In this document: positions 15,001-30,000 of the stretch, piece after piece
How positions within the stretch are numbered: the stretch's first letter is position 1
Layout: each line of letters opens with the position of its first letter
DNA from: CBDBJR01 sp965206445
Lineage (GTDB): Bacteria; Pseudomonadota; Gammaproteobacteria; Arenicellales; Poriferihabitantaceae
Direction: 5' to 3'
Assembly: GCA_965206445.1 (NCBI GenBank)
Contig: CBDBJR010000002.1
Location: 124,001-188,000 of the forward strand
DNA: 64,000 bases
Notes under the pieces: model-generated
Seen by the model: the letters and a program-made list of their open reading frames with translations, nothing else
Told to the model about the DNA's origin: nothing
Database searches by the model: none
Translations under genes and position numbers: made by a program

Positions 15001-18000
15001 GACGGCGTCACGGCGACGCTCACCGTCACCATCCTCGGCGCTGATGACCCGCCGATGATCACCGGCGGGCTCACCGGGGCGGTCACCGAAGACAGCGTCG
15101 AGGTCAGGACCACCGGCCTGCTGACCGTGACCGACGTGGACAGCGATGATCCCGACAATGTGCGATTTGTTGCGCAGACGACGGCTGTCGTCGGCACCTA
15201 CGGCGCCTTCACGCTGACCGCCGCCGGCGCGTGGACCTACGAACTGAATAATGCTGACGCCGAGACCAACGCGCTGGCCGAGGGCATGACGATGAGCGAC
15301 GACTTTACGGTAGTCTTCGCCGCCGACAGCAGCGTGACGCAAGCTGTCACCATCACGGTCACCGGGGCCAATGACACGCCGACCGCCATGACCGGGCCGG
15401 ATCGGACCGAGCCTCAGGACGCGATGGTGCGCCTGAGCGGCACGGGCAGTAATGATCCGGACACCGGTGACACCCTGACCTATGAGTGGGTGCAGACCGG
15501 CGGCGTCGGCGGTAACGTCACGCTGACCGGCAGGAACACCGCCACGGCCACCTTCGCGGCCACCTTCACCCCGCGCCTGACCGTGAACACGCCCCTGGAG
15601 TTCACGCTGAGAGTGACTGACGGGCGAGTCGCCGACCCGCTCATCGATCCGACCATGGACCCGCGCACCGACACCGTGATGGTCACCATTGCTGCGAACA
15701 ATATCGCGGCCGAGATCGGTGGCGGCGTGGACGACCGCGGTCTGATGGGCAGCGTCACCGAAGACGCGGACCCGGACACCGCCACCGGCAGGCTGACCGC
15801 GACTGAGACGGACGGCACCCTCCTTGATCCTCAGTTCTTTGCGCAGTCGGATGCCCCCGGCACCTACGGCGCCTTCACCCTGAGCGACGGGGGCGAGTGG
15901 ACCTATACCCTGAACAACGCCGACCCCGACACCAACGCCCTGGGCGTGACCACGATGGTCGACGCGGTCACCAATGCGGTCACGATTGTCCCCGACATGG
16001 TCACCGAGATCTTCGAGGTGAGGGCCAGCGACACCACCCCGGGGATCGTCACCATCACCGTCACCGGCGCCAATGACGCGCCGACGGCGAACGCCGGCCC
16101 GGATCAGGCCAATGTAAGCGTCGGCGACACGGTCACGCTGGACGGCACCGGCAGTCGTGATCCGGAGGACGGCAACGCCCTGACCTATGATTGGAAGCAG
16201 GTCGGAACCCCCATCAGGCTGGCCGACACCGCCACGCCCACCTTTGCCGTGGTTGCAGCGGACGCGAACACGAGGCTGACGTTCGAGCTGACGGTCACCG
16301 ACCCGGATGACGCCACGGCCACCGACCCGGATGGCGAGCCGATCACCGACACGGTGACCGTCGCCGTCCAGGCCCGGGAGGCGCTGCCGGTCGTCTCCAT
16401 CGCTGCCGGGGATTCTCCGGTGACCGAGGGGGAGGACGCCACCTTCACGCTGACGGTGGCGCCGGCGCCGGCGACGGACCTGGTTGTCAGGGTTGACGTC
16501 ATCGACTCGGGCACCTTCATTGGCGGCGCCCGGCCGACGATGGTGACGATTAACGCCAGCGAAACGACGGCCACGCTGACGGTGCCGACCGTCAACGACG
16601 CCACCGACGAGGACGACGGCATCATCACGGCCACGGTGGCCGTCGGCGTCGGCTACACGGCAGCCGTGGCGCTGGACGACAACACGGCCACTGTTGAGGT
16701 TCAGGATGACGACATGCCGGGCGTGCGCATCAGCACGCCGGCGTTGACGGTTGTCGAGGACCAAGAGGCCACCTACACCGTGCAGTTGGACACACAGCCG
16801 GTGGGCAATGTGGAGGTCACGGTGGGCGGGGCGAGCGGCGATGTCAGCGTGACCGGCTCCCCGTTGACCTTTACGCCCGACAACTGGAACATCGCGCAGC
16901 CCGTCACGGTACTGGCGGCCGATGATGCCGATGCCGTACCGGATGGCCCGGTCACCCTGACGCACACGGTCAGCGGCTACGGTGCCATCACCAGCGGGGC
17001 GAATGTGGTGGTGACGGTCGCCGAGAACGACCTGCTGGGCTTCACCTTCGATCCTGCCGCCGTGACTATGAATGAAGGCGGGTCCGACCAATACACGGTG
17101 GCGCTGCGCACCCAGCCGCCCGCCAACGTGACGGTCGCAATAATACCCGCAGTCGCAGTCGGGGGGGGCGTGACGGCCGCTCCGGCGTCGCTGACCTTCA
17201 CCCCAGGCAACTGGAACACGGCGCAGACGGTCACCGTCACCGCGGCCTATGATAATAACGCTGACGATGACGTCGAGACGCTGACGCACACCGCCAGTGG
17301 CGGAGATTACGATGATGTGAGCGGCACGGTCACGGTCACGGTTCTGGATAACGAGCTCCGGGGCGCCCCGGGCGTCGTGGGCCCGGGCGTCGCGGGCGTG
17401 CGCATCAGCCAGCATAGGTTGCCGGTTGACGAAGGCGGCATGAACACCTACACCGTGCGCTTGAACACGGATCCGGAAGGCAATGTGAGGGTCACGGTGG
17501 GCGGGGCAAGCGGCGATGTCAGCGTGACCTCCCCGTTGACCTTGACCTTTACGACAATCAACTGGGACACGGAGCAGACGGTCAGAGTCACTGCGATGGA
17601 TGATGCCGATGCCGTAGAGGATGTGGTCACCCTGACGCACACGGTCAGCGACTACGACATGGTCACCAGCGTGCCGAATGTGGTGGTGACGGTTGACGAA
17701 AACGACACCGCCGGCCTGACCCTGACTCCTGAGACCGTGGATGTGAACGAAGGTGGGCCCGCCGGCACCTACACGGTGGTACTGGACACCGAGCCGACCG
17801 CCAACGTGACGGTCGCCATACCCGCAGTCGGGGACGTGACGGCCGCACCGGCGTCGCTGACTTTCACCACCGGCAACTGGAACACAGCGCAGACGGTCAC
17901 GGTCACCGCAGGCCAGGATGCTGACGGAAACGATGACAACCCGATGCTGGTGCACACCGCCAGCGGCGGAGATTACGGCTCTGTTACCGGCACTGTATCG

Positions 18001-21000
18001 GTCATGGTCACCGATGACGACCCCGCCGGCCTGACCCTGACTCCTGGGAGCGTGGATGTGAACGAAGGCGGGCCCGCCGGCACCTACACGGTGGTGCTGG
18101 ACACCGAGCCGACCGCCAACGTGACGGTCGCCATACCCGCAGTCGGGGACGTGACGGCCGCACCGGCGTCGCTGACCTTCACCACAAGTAACTGGAACAC
18201 AGCGCAGCCGGTCACGGTCACCGCGGGCGAGGATGCTGACTCAGTCGATGACGACGTGACGCTGACGCACACCGCCAGCGGCGGAGATTACGGCTCTGTT
18301 ACCGGCACTGTATTGGTCACGGTCATGGATGACGACACCGCCGGCCTCATCCTGCCTCCTGGCGCCGTGAATGTGAATGAAGGCGGGTCCAGCCAATACA
18401 CGGTGGCGCTGCGCACCCAGCCGACCGCCACCGTGACGGTGACGGTCGCAATACCCGCAGTCGTCGATGACGTGACGGCCGCTCCGGCGTCGCTGACCTT
18501 CACCACCAGCAACTGGAACACGGCGCAGACGGTCACGGTCACCGCGGACGAGGATGCTGACTCAGTCGATGACACCGTGACGCTGACGCACACCGCCAGC
18601 GGCGGAGATTACGGTTCGGTGAGCGGCACGGTCATGGTCACAGTCCTGGATAACGAGCGCCCGGGCGTGCGCATCAGCCCGCTGACGTTGATGGTTGACG
18701 AAGGCGGCACGAACACCTACACCGTGCGTTTGAACACGCAGCCGGTGGGCAATGTGGAGGTCACGGTGGTCGGGGCAAGCGGCGATGTCAGCGTGACCTC
18801 CCCGTTGACCCTGACCTTTACGACAACCAACTGGGCCGCGGATCAGACGGTCACAGTCACTGCGATGGATGATGCCGATGCCGTAGAGGATGTGGTCACC
18901 CTGACGCACACGGTCAGCGACTACGGGGCCATCACCAGCGGGCCAGACGTTGTCGTGACGGTCACCGAAAACGACACCGCCGCGGTCACCGTGACGGAAA
19001 CCGGCGACGATACCACCGTGTCCGAACCGGACGGCACGGATACCTACACCGTGGTACTCGACACCCAGCCGACCGCCGATGTGACAATTACCCCGATCAG
19101 CGGCGCCCCCACGGTAGCCACCGTCTCGGCGGCGCTGACCTTCAGCACCGCCAACTGGAACACGCCGCAGGACGTCACCGTCACCGTGGTGGATGACAGC
19201 ATAGATAATACGGATGACAGCACCACCACCGTGACCCACGCGATCACCGGCGGCGGCTATAACGGTGTGGGCGTGGCGGATGTGATGGTGACCGCCACCG
19301 CCACCGATGACGACACGGCGGGCGTGCGCATCAGCACGCCGACGGTGTCGGTTGTCGAAAACGGGCAGAACACCTACACCGTGCAGTTGGAGACGCAGCC
19401 GGTGGGCACTGTGACGGTCACGGTGGGCGGGGCGAGCGGCGATGTCAGCGTGACCGGCTCCCCGTTGACCTTTACGCCCGACAACTGGAACACCGCGCAG
19501 CCCGTCACGGTACTGGCGGCCGATGATGCCGATGCCGTACCGGATGGCCCGGTCACCCTGACGCACGAGGTCAGCGGCTACGGTGCCATCACCAGCGGGG
19601 CGAATGTGGTGGTGACGGTCACCGAGAACGACACCGCCGGCCTCACCCTGACTCCTGGCGCCGTGAATGTGAATGAAGGCGGGTCCAGCCAATACACGGT
19701 GGCGCTGCGCACCCAGCCGCCCGCCACCGTGACGGTCGCAATACCCGCAGTCGGGGACGTGACGGCCGCTCCGGCGTCGCTGACCTTCACCCCAGGCAAC
19801 TGGAACACGGCGCAGACGGTCACCGTCACCGCGGCCTATGATGTTGACGGAGACGATGACGTCGTGACGCTGACGCACACCGCCAGAGACGGAGATTACG
19901 ATACGGTGAGCGGCACGGTCACGGTCACGGTCCTGGATAACGAGCTCCGGGGCGCCCCGGGCGTCGTGGGCCCGGGCGTCGCGGGCGTGCGCATCAGCAC
20001 GGATAGGTTGACGGTTGTCGAGGACCAAGAGGCCACCTACACCGTGCGCTTGAACACGGATCCGGAAGGTGATGTGAGGGTAACGGTGGGCGGGGCAAGC
20101 GGCGATGTCAGCGTGACCTCCCCGTTGACCCTGACCTTTACGACAATCAACTGGGACACGGAGCAGACGGTCAGAGTCACTGCGATGGATGATGCCGATG
20201 CCGTAGCGGATGTGGTCACCCTGACGCACGCGGTCAGCGGCTACGGGGCCATCACCAACGGGCCGGATGTGGTGGTGACGGTCGACGAAAACGACGAGGC
20301 GGATCTCGCCTTAACGCCTGGTGCCGTGAATGTGAACGAAGGCGGGTCCGGCCAATACACGGTGGCGCTGCGCACCGAGCCGACCGGCACCGTGACGGTC
20401 GACATCACCGCAGGTGGTGACGTGAGGACCAATCCGATGTCGCTGACCTTCACCACAAGCAACTGGAACACGCCGCAGGACGTTACCGTCACTGCGGAAG
20501 AGGATGCTGACGGGAACGATGACACGCAGGCGCTGACGCACACCGCCCGCGGCGGAGATTACGATACGCTGAGCGGCACGGTCACGGTCACCGTCATGGA
20601 TAACGACACCCCGGGCGTGGGCATCAGCACGGCGGCGTTGGAGATTGACGAGGGCATGCAGAACACCTACACCGTGCAGTTGGACACGCAGCCGGTGGGC
20701 ACTGTGACGGTCACGGTGGGCGGGGCGAGCGGCGATGTCAGTGTGACCGGCTCCCCGTTGACCTTTACGCCCGACAACTGGAACACCGCGCAGCCCGTCA
20801 CGGTACTGGCGGCCGATGATGCCGATGCCGTACCGGATAGCCCGGTCACCCTGACGCACACGGTCAGCGGCTACGGTGCCATCACCAGCGGGGCGAATGT
20901 GGTGGTGACGGTCACCGAGAACGACACCGCCGGCCTCACCCTGACTCCTGGCGCCGTGAATGTGAATGAAGGCGGGTCCAGCCAATACACGGTGGTGCTG

Positions 21001-24000
21001 CGCACCCAGCCGACCGACACCGTGACAGTCGCAATACCCGCAGTTGATGACGTGACGGCCGCTCCGGCGTCGCTGACCTTCACCACAAGCAACTGGAACA
21101 CGGCGCAGCCGGTCACGGTCACCGCGGGCGAGGATGCTGACTCAGTCGATGACGACGTGACGCTGACGCACACCGCCAGCGGCGGAGATTACGGTTCGGT
21201 GAGCGGCACGGTCACGGTCACAGTCCTGGATAACGAGCGCCCGGGCGTGCGCATCAGCCCGCTGACGTTGATGGTTGACGAAGGCGAAGAAGCCACCTAC
21301 ACCGTGCGCTTGAACACGGATCCGGGAGGCGATGTGATGGTCACGGTGGGCGGGGCAAGCGGCGATGTCAGCGTGACCTCCCCGTTGACCCTGACCTTTA
21401 CGACAATCAACTGGGAGATGGAGCAGACGGTCAGAGTCACTGCGATGGATGATGCCGATGCCGTAGCGGATGTGGTCACCCTGACGCACACGGTCAGCGG
21501 CGGGGGCATCACCAGCGGGCCAGACGTTGTCGTGACGGTCACCGAAAACGACACCGCCGCGGTCACCGTGACGGAAACCGACGACGATACCACCGTGACC
21601 GAACCGGACGGCACGGACACCTACACCGTGGTGCTCAGAAGCCAGCCGACCGCCGATGTGACAATTACCCCGATGAGCGGCGCCCCCACGGTAGCCACCG
21701 TCTCGGCGGCGCTGACCTTCAGCACCGCCAACTGGAACACGCCGCAGGACGTCACCGTCACCGTGGTGGATGACAGCATAGATAATACGGATGACCGCAC
21801 CACCACCGTGACCCACGCGATCACCGGCGGCGGCTATAACGGTGTGGGCGTGGCGGATGTGATGGTGACCGCTACCGCCACCGATGACGACACGGCGGGC
21901 GTGCGCATCAGCACGCCGACGGTGACGGTTGTCGAAAACGGGCAGAACACCTACACCGTGCAGTTGGAGACGCAGCCGGTGGGCAATGTGGAGGTCACGG
22001 TGGGCGGGGCGAGCGGCGATGTCCGCGTGACCGGCTCCCCGTTGACCTTTACGCCCGACAACTGGAACACCGCGCAGCCCGTCACGGTATTGGCGGACGA
22101 TGATGCCGATGCCATACCGGATGGCCCGGTCACCCTGACGCACACGGTCAGCGGCTACGGTGCCATCACCAGCGGGGCGAATGTGGTGGTGACGGTCACC
22201 GAGAACGACACCGTCGGCCTCACCCTGACTCCTGGCGCCGTGAATGTGAATGAAGGCGGGTCCAGCCAATACACGGTGGCGCTGCGCACCCAGCCGACCG
22301 ACACCGTAACGGTCGCAATACCCGCAGTTGATGACGTGACGGCCGCTCCGGCGTCGCTGACCTTCACCACAATCAACTGGAACACGGAGCAGACGGTCAC
22401 CGTCACCGCGGCCTATGATGTTGACGGAGACGATGACGTCGTGACGCTGACGCACACCGCCAGAGACGGAGATTACGATACGGTGAGCGGCACGGTCACG
22501 GTCACGGTCCTGGATAACGAGCTCCGGGGCGCCCCGGGCGTCGTGGGCCCGGGCGTCGCGGGCGTGCGCATCAGCACGGATAGGTTGACGGTTGTCGAGG
22601 ACCAAGAGGCCACCTACACCGTGCGCTTGAACACGCAGCCGGAAGGTGATGTGAGGGTAACGGTGGGCGGGGCAAGCGGCGATGTCAGCGTGACCTCCCC
22701 GTTGACCCTGACCTTTACGACAATCAACTGGGACACGGAGCAGACGGTCAGAGTCACTGCGATGGATGATGCCAATGCCGTACCGGATGCCAGGGTCACC
22801 CTGACCCACGCGGTCAGCGGCTACGGGGCCATCACCAGCGGGCCGGATGTGGAGGTGACGGTCACCGAGAACGACATCGTCGGCCTCACCCTGACTCCTG
22901 ACGCCGTGAATATGAACGAAGGCGGGTCCGGCCAATACACGGTGGCGCTGCGCACCGAGCCGACCGCCACCGTGACGGTCGACATCACCGCAGGTGGTGA
23001 CGTGAGGACCAATCCGATGTCGCTGACCTTCACCACAAGCAACTGGAACATGCCGCAGGACGTCACCGTCACTGCGGAAGAGGATGCTGACGGGAACGAT
23101 GACACGCAGGCGCTGACGCACACCGCCCGCGGCGGAGATTACGATACGCTGAGCGACACGGTCACGGTCACCGTCATGGATAACGACACCCCGGGCGTGG
23201 GCATCAGCACGGCGGCGTTGGAGATTGTCGAGGGCATGCAGAACACCTACACCGTGCAGTTGGACACGCAGCCGGTGGGCACTGTGACGGTCACGGTGGG
23301 CGGGGCGAGCGGCGATGTCAGTGTGATCGGCTCCCCGTTGACCTTCACGACCGGCAACTGGAACACCGCGCAGCCCGTCACGGTACTGGCGGCCGATGAT
23401 GCCGATGCCGTACCGGATAGCCTGGTCATCCTGACGCACACGGTCAGCGGCTACGGTGCCATCACCAGCGGGGCGAATGTGGTGGTGACGGTCACCGAGA
23501 ACGACGCCGCCGGCCTCACCCTGGCTCCTGGCGACGTGAATGTGAATGAAGGCGGATCCAGCCAATACACGGTGGCACTGCGCACCCAGCCGCCCGCCAC
23601 CGTGACGGTCGCAATACCCGCAGTCGGGGACGTGACGGCCGCTCCGGCGTCGCTGACCTTCACCACAAGCAACTGGAACACGGCGCAGACGGTCACCGTC
23701 ACCGCGGCCGAGGATGCTGACGAAAACAATGACATCGTGACGCTGACGCACACCCCCAGCGGCGGAGATTACGATACGCTGACCGGCACGGTCACGGTCA
23801 CGGTCCTGGATAACGATTCCCCGGGCGTGCGCATCAGCACGGATAGGTTGACGGTTGTCGAGGACCAAGAGGCCACCTACACCGTGCGCTTGAACACGCA
23901 GCCGGGAGGTGATGTGACGGTAACGGTGGGCGGGGCAAGCGGCGATGTCAGCGTGACCTCCCCGTTGACCCTGACTTTTACGACAATCAACTGGGACACG

Positions 24001-27000
24001 GAGCAGGCGGTCAGAGTCACTGCGATGGATGATGCCGATGCCGTAGAGGATGTGGTCACCCTGACCCACACGGTCAGCGGCTACGGGGCCATCACCAGCG
24101 GGCCGGATGTGGTGGTGACGATCACCGAAAACGACGAGGCGGGTCTCACCTTACCGCCTGACGCCGTGGATGTGAACGAAGGCGGGTCCGGCCAATACAC
24201 GGTGGCGCTGCGCACCGAGCCGACCGACACCGTGACGATCGACATCACCGCAGGTGGTGACGTGAGGACCAATCCGATGTCGCTGACCTTCACCACAAGC
24301 AACTGGAACACGCCGCAGGACGTCACCGTCACTGCGGAAGAGGATGCTGACGGGAACGATGACACGCAGGCGCTGACGCACACCGCCCGTGGCGGAGATT
24401 ACGATACGCTGAGCGGCACGGTCACGGTCACCGTCATGGATAACGACACCCCGGGCGTGCGCATCAGCACGGCGGAGTTGGAGATTGATGAGGGCATGCA
24501 GAACACCTACACCGTGCAGTTGGACACGCAGCCGGCGGGCACTGTGACGGTCACGGTGGGCGGGGCGAGCGGCGATGTCAGTGTGACCGGCTCCCCGTTG
24601 ACCTTTACGCCCGACAACTGGAACACCGCGCAGCCCGTCACGGTACTGGCGGCCGATGATGCCGATGCCGTACCGGATAGCCCGGTCACCCTGACGCACA
24701 CGGTCAGCGGCTACGGTGCCATCACCAGCGGGGCGAATGTGGTGGTGACGGTCACCGAGAACGACCTGGTCGGCCTCACCCTGACTCCTGTCGCCGTGAA
24801 TGTGAATGAAGGCGGGTCCAGCCAATACACGGTGGTGCTGCGCACCGAGCCGACCGACACCGTGACGGTCGCAATACCCGCAGTCGGGGACGTGACGGCC
24901 AATCCGGCGTCGCTGACCTTCACCACAAGCAACTGGAACACGGCGCAGCCGGTCACGGTCACCGCGGGCGAGGATGCTGACTCAGTCGATGACGACGTGA
25001 CGCTGACGCACACCGCCAGCGGCGGAGATTACGGTTCGGTGAGCGGCACGGTCACGGTCACAGTCCTGGATAACGAGCGCCCGGGCGTGCGCATCAGCCC
25101 GCTGACGTTGATGGTTGACGAAGGCGAAGAAGCCACCTACACCGTGCGCTTGAACACGGATCCGGGAGGCGATGTGATGGTCATGGTGGGCGGGGCAAGC
25201 GGCGATGTCAGCGTGACCTCCCCGTTGACCCTGACCTTTACGACAATCAACTGGGAGATGGAGCAGACGGTCAGAGTCACTGCGATGGATGATGCCGATG
25301 CCGTAGCGGATGTGGTCACCCTGACGCACACGGTCAGCGACTACGGCACGGTCACCAGCGTGCCGAATGTGGTGGTGACGGTCACCGAAAACGACACCGC
25401 CGCCGTCACCGTGACGGAAACCGACGGCGATACCACCGTGGCCGAACCGGACGGCACGGACACCTACACCGTGGTACTCGACACCGAGCCGACCGCCGAT
25501 GTGACAATTACCCCGATCAGCGGCGCCCCCACGGTAGCCACCGTCTCGGCGGCGCTGACCTTCAGCACCGCCAACTGGAACACGCCGCAGGACGTCACCG
25601 TCACCGTGGTGGATGACAGCATAGATAATACGGATGACCGCACCACCACCGTGACCCACGCGATCACCGGCGGCGGCTATAACGGTGTGGGCGTGGCGGA
25701 TGTGATGGTGACCGCCACCGCCACCGATGACGACACGGCGGGCGTGCGCATCAGCACGCCGACGGTGACGGTTGTCGAAAACGGGCAGAACACCTACACC
25801 GTGCAGTTGGAGACGCAGCCGGTGGGCAATGTGGAGGTCACGGTGGGCGGGGCGAGCGGCGATGTCAGCGTGACCGGCTCCCCGTTGACCTTTACGCCCG
25901 ACAACTGGAACACCGCGCAGCCCGTCACGGTACTGGCGGACGATGATGCCGATGCCGTACCGGATGGCCCGGTCACCCTGACGCACACGGTCAGCGGCTA
26001 CGGTGCCATCACCAGCGGGGCGAATGTGGTGGTGACGGTCACCGAGAACGACACCGCCGGCCTCACCCTGACTCCTGGCGCCGTGAATGTGAATGAAGGC
26101 GGGTCCAGCCAATACACGGTGGTGCTGCGCACCCAGCCGACCGACACCGTAACGGTCGCAATACCCGCAGTCGATGACGTGACGGCCGCTCCGGCGTCGC
26201 TGACCTTCACCACAAGCAACTGGAACACGGCGCAGACGGTCACCGTCACCGCGGCCTATGATGTTGACGGAGACGATGACGTCGTGACGCTGACGCACAC
26301 CGCCAGAGACGGAGATTACGATACGGTGAGCGGCACGGTCACGGTCACGGTCCTGGATAACGAGCTCCGGGGCGCCCCGGGCGTCGTGGGCCCGGGCGTC
26401 GCGGGCGTGCGCATCAGCACGGATAGGTTGACGGTTGTCGAGGACCAAGAGGCCACCTACACCGTGCGCTTGAACACGGATCCGGGAGGTGATGTGAGGG
26501 TAACGGTGGGCGGGGCAAGCGGCGATGTCAGCGTGACCTCCCCGTTGACCCTGACCTTTACGACAATCAACTGGGAGATGGAGCAGACGGTCAGAGTCAC
26601 TGCGATGGATGATGCCGATGCCGTAGCGGATATGGTCACCCTGATGCACGCGGTCAGCGGCTACGGGGCCATCACCAGCGGGCCGGATGTGGTGGTGACG
26701 GTCACCGAAAACGACAGGGCGGGTCTCACCTTACCGGTTGGCGCCGTGGATGTGAACGAAGGCGGGTCCGGCCAATACACGGTGGCATTGCGCACCGAGC
26801 CGACCGACACCGTGACGGTCGACATCATCGCAGGTGGTGACGTGAGGACCAATCCGATGTCGCTGACCTTCACCACAAGCAACTGGAACACGCCGCAGCC
26901 CGTCACCGTCACTGCGGAAGAGGATGCTGACGGGAACGATGACACGCAGGCACTGACGCACACCGCCCGCGGCGGAGATTACGGTGCGGTGACCGACACG

Positions 27001-30000
27001 GTCACGGTCACCGTCATGGATAACGACACCCCGGGCGTGCGCATCAGCACGCCGACGTTGACGGTTGCCGAGGGCATGCAGAATACCTACACCGTGCAGT
27101 TGGACACGCAGCCGGCGGGCACTGTGACGGTCACGGTGGGCGGGGCGAGCGGCGATGTCAGCGTGACCGGCTCCCCGTTGACCTTCACGACCGGCAACTG
27201 GAACACGGAGCAGACGGTCACCGTCAATGCGGCCGATGATGCCGATGCCGTACCGGATAGCCCGGTCACCCTGACGCACACGGTCAGCGGCTACGGTGCC
27301 ATCACCAGCGGGGCGAATGTGGTGGTGACGGTCACCGAGAACGACCTGGTCGGCCTCACCCTGACTCCTGTCGCCGTGAATGTGAATGAAGGCGGGTCCA
27401 GCCAATACACGGTGGTGCTGCGCACCGAGCCGACCGACACCGTGACGGTCGCAATACCCGCAGTCGGGGACGTGACGGCCGCTCCGGCGTCGCTGACCTT
27501 CACCACAAGCAACTGGAACACGGCGCAGCCGGTCACGGTCACCGCGGACGAGGATGATCTTGACGTAAACAATGACATCGAGACGCTGACGCACACCGCC
27601 AGCGGCGGAGATTACGATGCGGTGAGCGACACGGTCACGGTCACGGTCCTGGATAACGAGCTCCCGGGCGTGCGCGTCAGTACGGATAGGTTGACGGTTA
27701 TCGAAGACGAAGAAGCCACCTACACCGTGCGCTTGAACACGGATCCGGGAGGCGATGTGATGGTCACGGTGGGCGGGGCAAGCGGCGATGTCAGCGTGAC
27801 CTCCCCGTTGACCCTGACCTTTACGACAATCAACTGGGCCGCGGAGCAGACGGTCAGAGTCACTGCGATGGATGATGCCGATGCCGTAGCGGATGTCATG
27901 GTCACCCTGACGCACACGGTCATCGGCTACGGGGCCATCATCGAGCCGACTGTGGTGGTGACGGTCACCGAAAACGACACCGCCGGCGTCACCGTGACGG
28001 AAACCGACGGCGATACCACCGTGACCGAACCGGACGGCACGGACACCTACACCGTGGTACTCGACACCGAGCCGACCGCCGATGTGACAATTACCCCGAT
28101 CAGCGGCGCCCCCACGGTAGCCACCGTCTCGGCGGCGCTGACCTTCAGCACCGCCAACTGGAACACGCCGCAGGACGTCACCGTCACCGTGGTGGATGAC
28201 AGCATAGATAATACGAATGACCGCACCACCACCGTGACCCACGCGATCACCGGCGGCGGCTATAACGGTGTGGGCGTGGCGGATGTGATGGTGACCGCCA
28301 CCGCCACCGATGACGACACGGCGGGCGTGCGCATCAGCACGGCGGCGGTGACGGTTGTCGAAAACGGGCAGAACACCTACACCGTGCAGTTGGAGACGCA
28401 GCCGGTGGGCACTGTGACGGTCACGGTGGGCGGGGCGAGCGGCGATGTCCGCGTGACCGGCTCCCCGTTGACCTTTACGCCCGACAACTGGAACACCGTG
28501 CAGCCCGTCACGGTACTGGCGGACGATGATGCCGATGCCGTACCGGATAGCCCGGTCACCCTGACGCACACGGTCAGCGGCTACGGTGCCATCACCGGCG
28601 GGGCGAATGTGGTGGTGACGGTCACCGAGAACGACACCGCCGGCCTCACCCTGACTCCTGGCGCCGTGAATGTGAATGAAGGCGGGTCCAGCCAATACAC
28701 GGTGGCGCTACGCACCCAGCCGCCCGCCACCGTGACGGTCGCAATACCCGCAGTCGATGACGTGACGGCCGCTCCGGCGTCGCTGACCTTCACCCCAGGC
28801 AACTGGAACACGGCGCAGACGGTCACCGTCACCGCGGCCTATGATGTTGACGGAGACGATGACGTCGTGACGCTGACGCACACCGCCAGAGACGGAGATT
28901 ACGATACGGTGAGCGGCACGGTCACGGTCACGGTCCTGGATAACGAGCTCCGGGGCGCCCCGGGCGTCGTGGGCCCGGGCGTCGCGGGCGTGCGCATCAG
29001 CACGGATAGGTTGACGGTTGTCGAGGACCAAGAGGCCACCTACACCGTGCGCTTGAACACGGATCCGGGAGGTGATGTGAGGGTAACGGTGGGCGGGGCA
29101 AGCGGCGATGTCAGCGTGACCTCCCCGTTGACCCTGACCTTTACGACAATCAACTGGGAGATGGAGCAGACGGTCAGAGTCACTGCGATGGATGATGCCG
29201 ATGCCGTAGCGGATATGGTCACCCTGATGCACGCGGTCAGCGGCTACGGGGCCATCACCAACGGGCCGGATGTGGTGGTGACGGTCACCGAAAACGACGA
29301 GGCGGATCTCGCCTTAACGCCTGGTGCCGTGAATGTGAACGAAGGCGGGTCCGGCCAATACACGGTGGCATTGCGCACCGAGCCGACCGCCACCGTGACG
29401 GTCGACATCACCGCAGGTGGTGACGTGAGGACCAATCCGATGTCGCTGACCTTCACCATAAGCAACTGGAATACGCCGCAGCCCGTCACCGTCACTGCGG
29501 AAGAGGATGCTGACGGGAACGATGACACGCAGGCGCTGACGCACACCGCCCGCGGCGGAGATTACGGTGCGGTGACCGGCACGGTCGCGGTCACCGTCAT
29601 GGATAACGACACCCCGGGCGTGCGCATCAGCACGCCGACGTTGACGGTTGCCGAGGGCATGCGGAACACCTACACCGCGCGCCTGGACACGCAGCCGACG
29701 GGCACTGTGACGGTCACGGTGGGCGGGGAAAGCGGCGATGTCAGCGTGACCGGCTCCCCGTTGACCTTCACGACCGGCAACTGGAACATGGAGCAGACGG
29801 TCACCGTCAATGCGGCCGAGGATGCCGATGCCGTAGAGGATGTGGTCACCCTGATGCACACGGCCAGCGGCTACGGTGGTGCCATCACCAGCGAGGCGAA
29901 TGTGGAGGTGACGGTCACCGAGAACGACACCGCCGGCTTCGCCCTGACTCCTGACGCCGTGAATGTGAATGAAGGCGGGTCCAGCCAATACACGGTGGCG

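Noticed and set aside
12199..17955. A 1,918-codon open frame on the minus strand inside the adhesin (and similar ones at 21142-24069, 29314-31803 and 31882-34371)
   Set aside because: They are antisense shadows of the repeats: codon bias of the Thr/Val/Asp-rich sense strand leaves the opposite frame without stops. Their products are His/Arg/Asp-rich repeats with no domain pattern.
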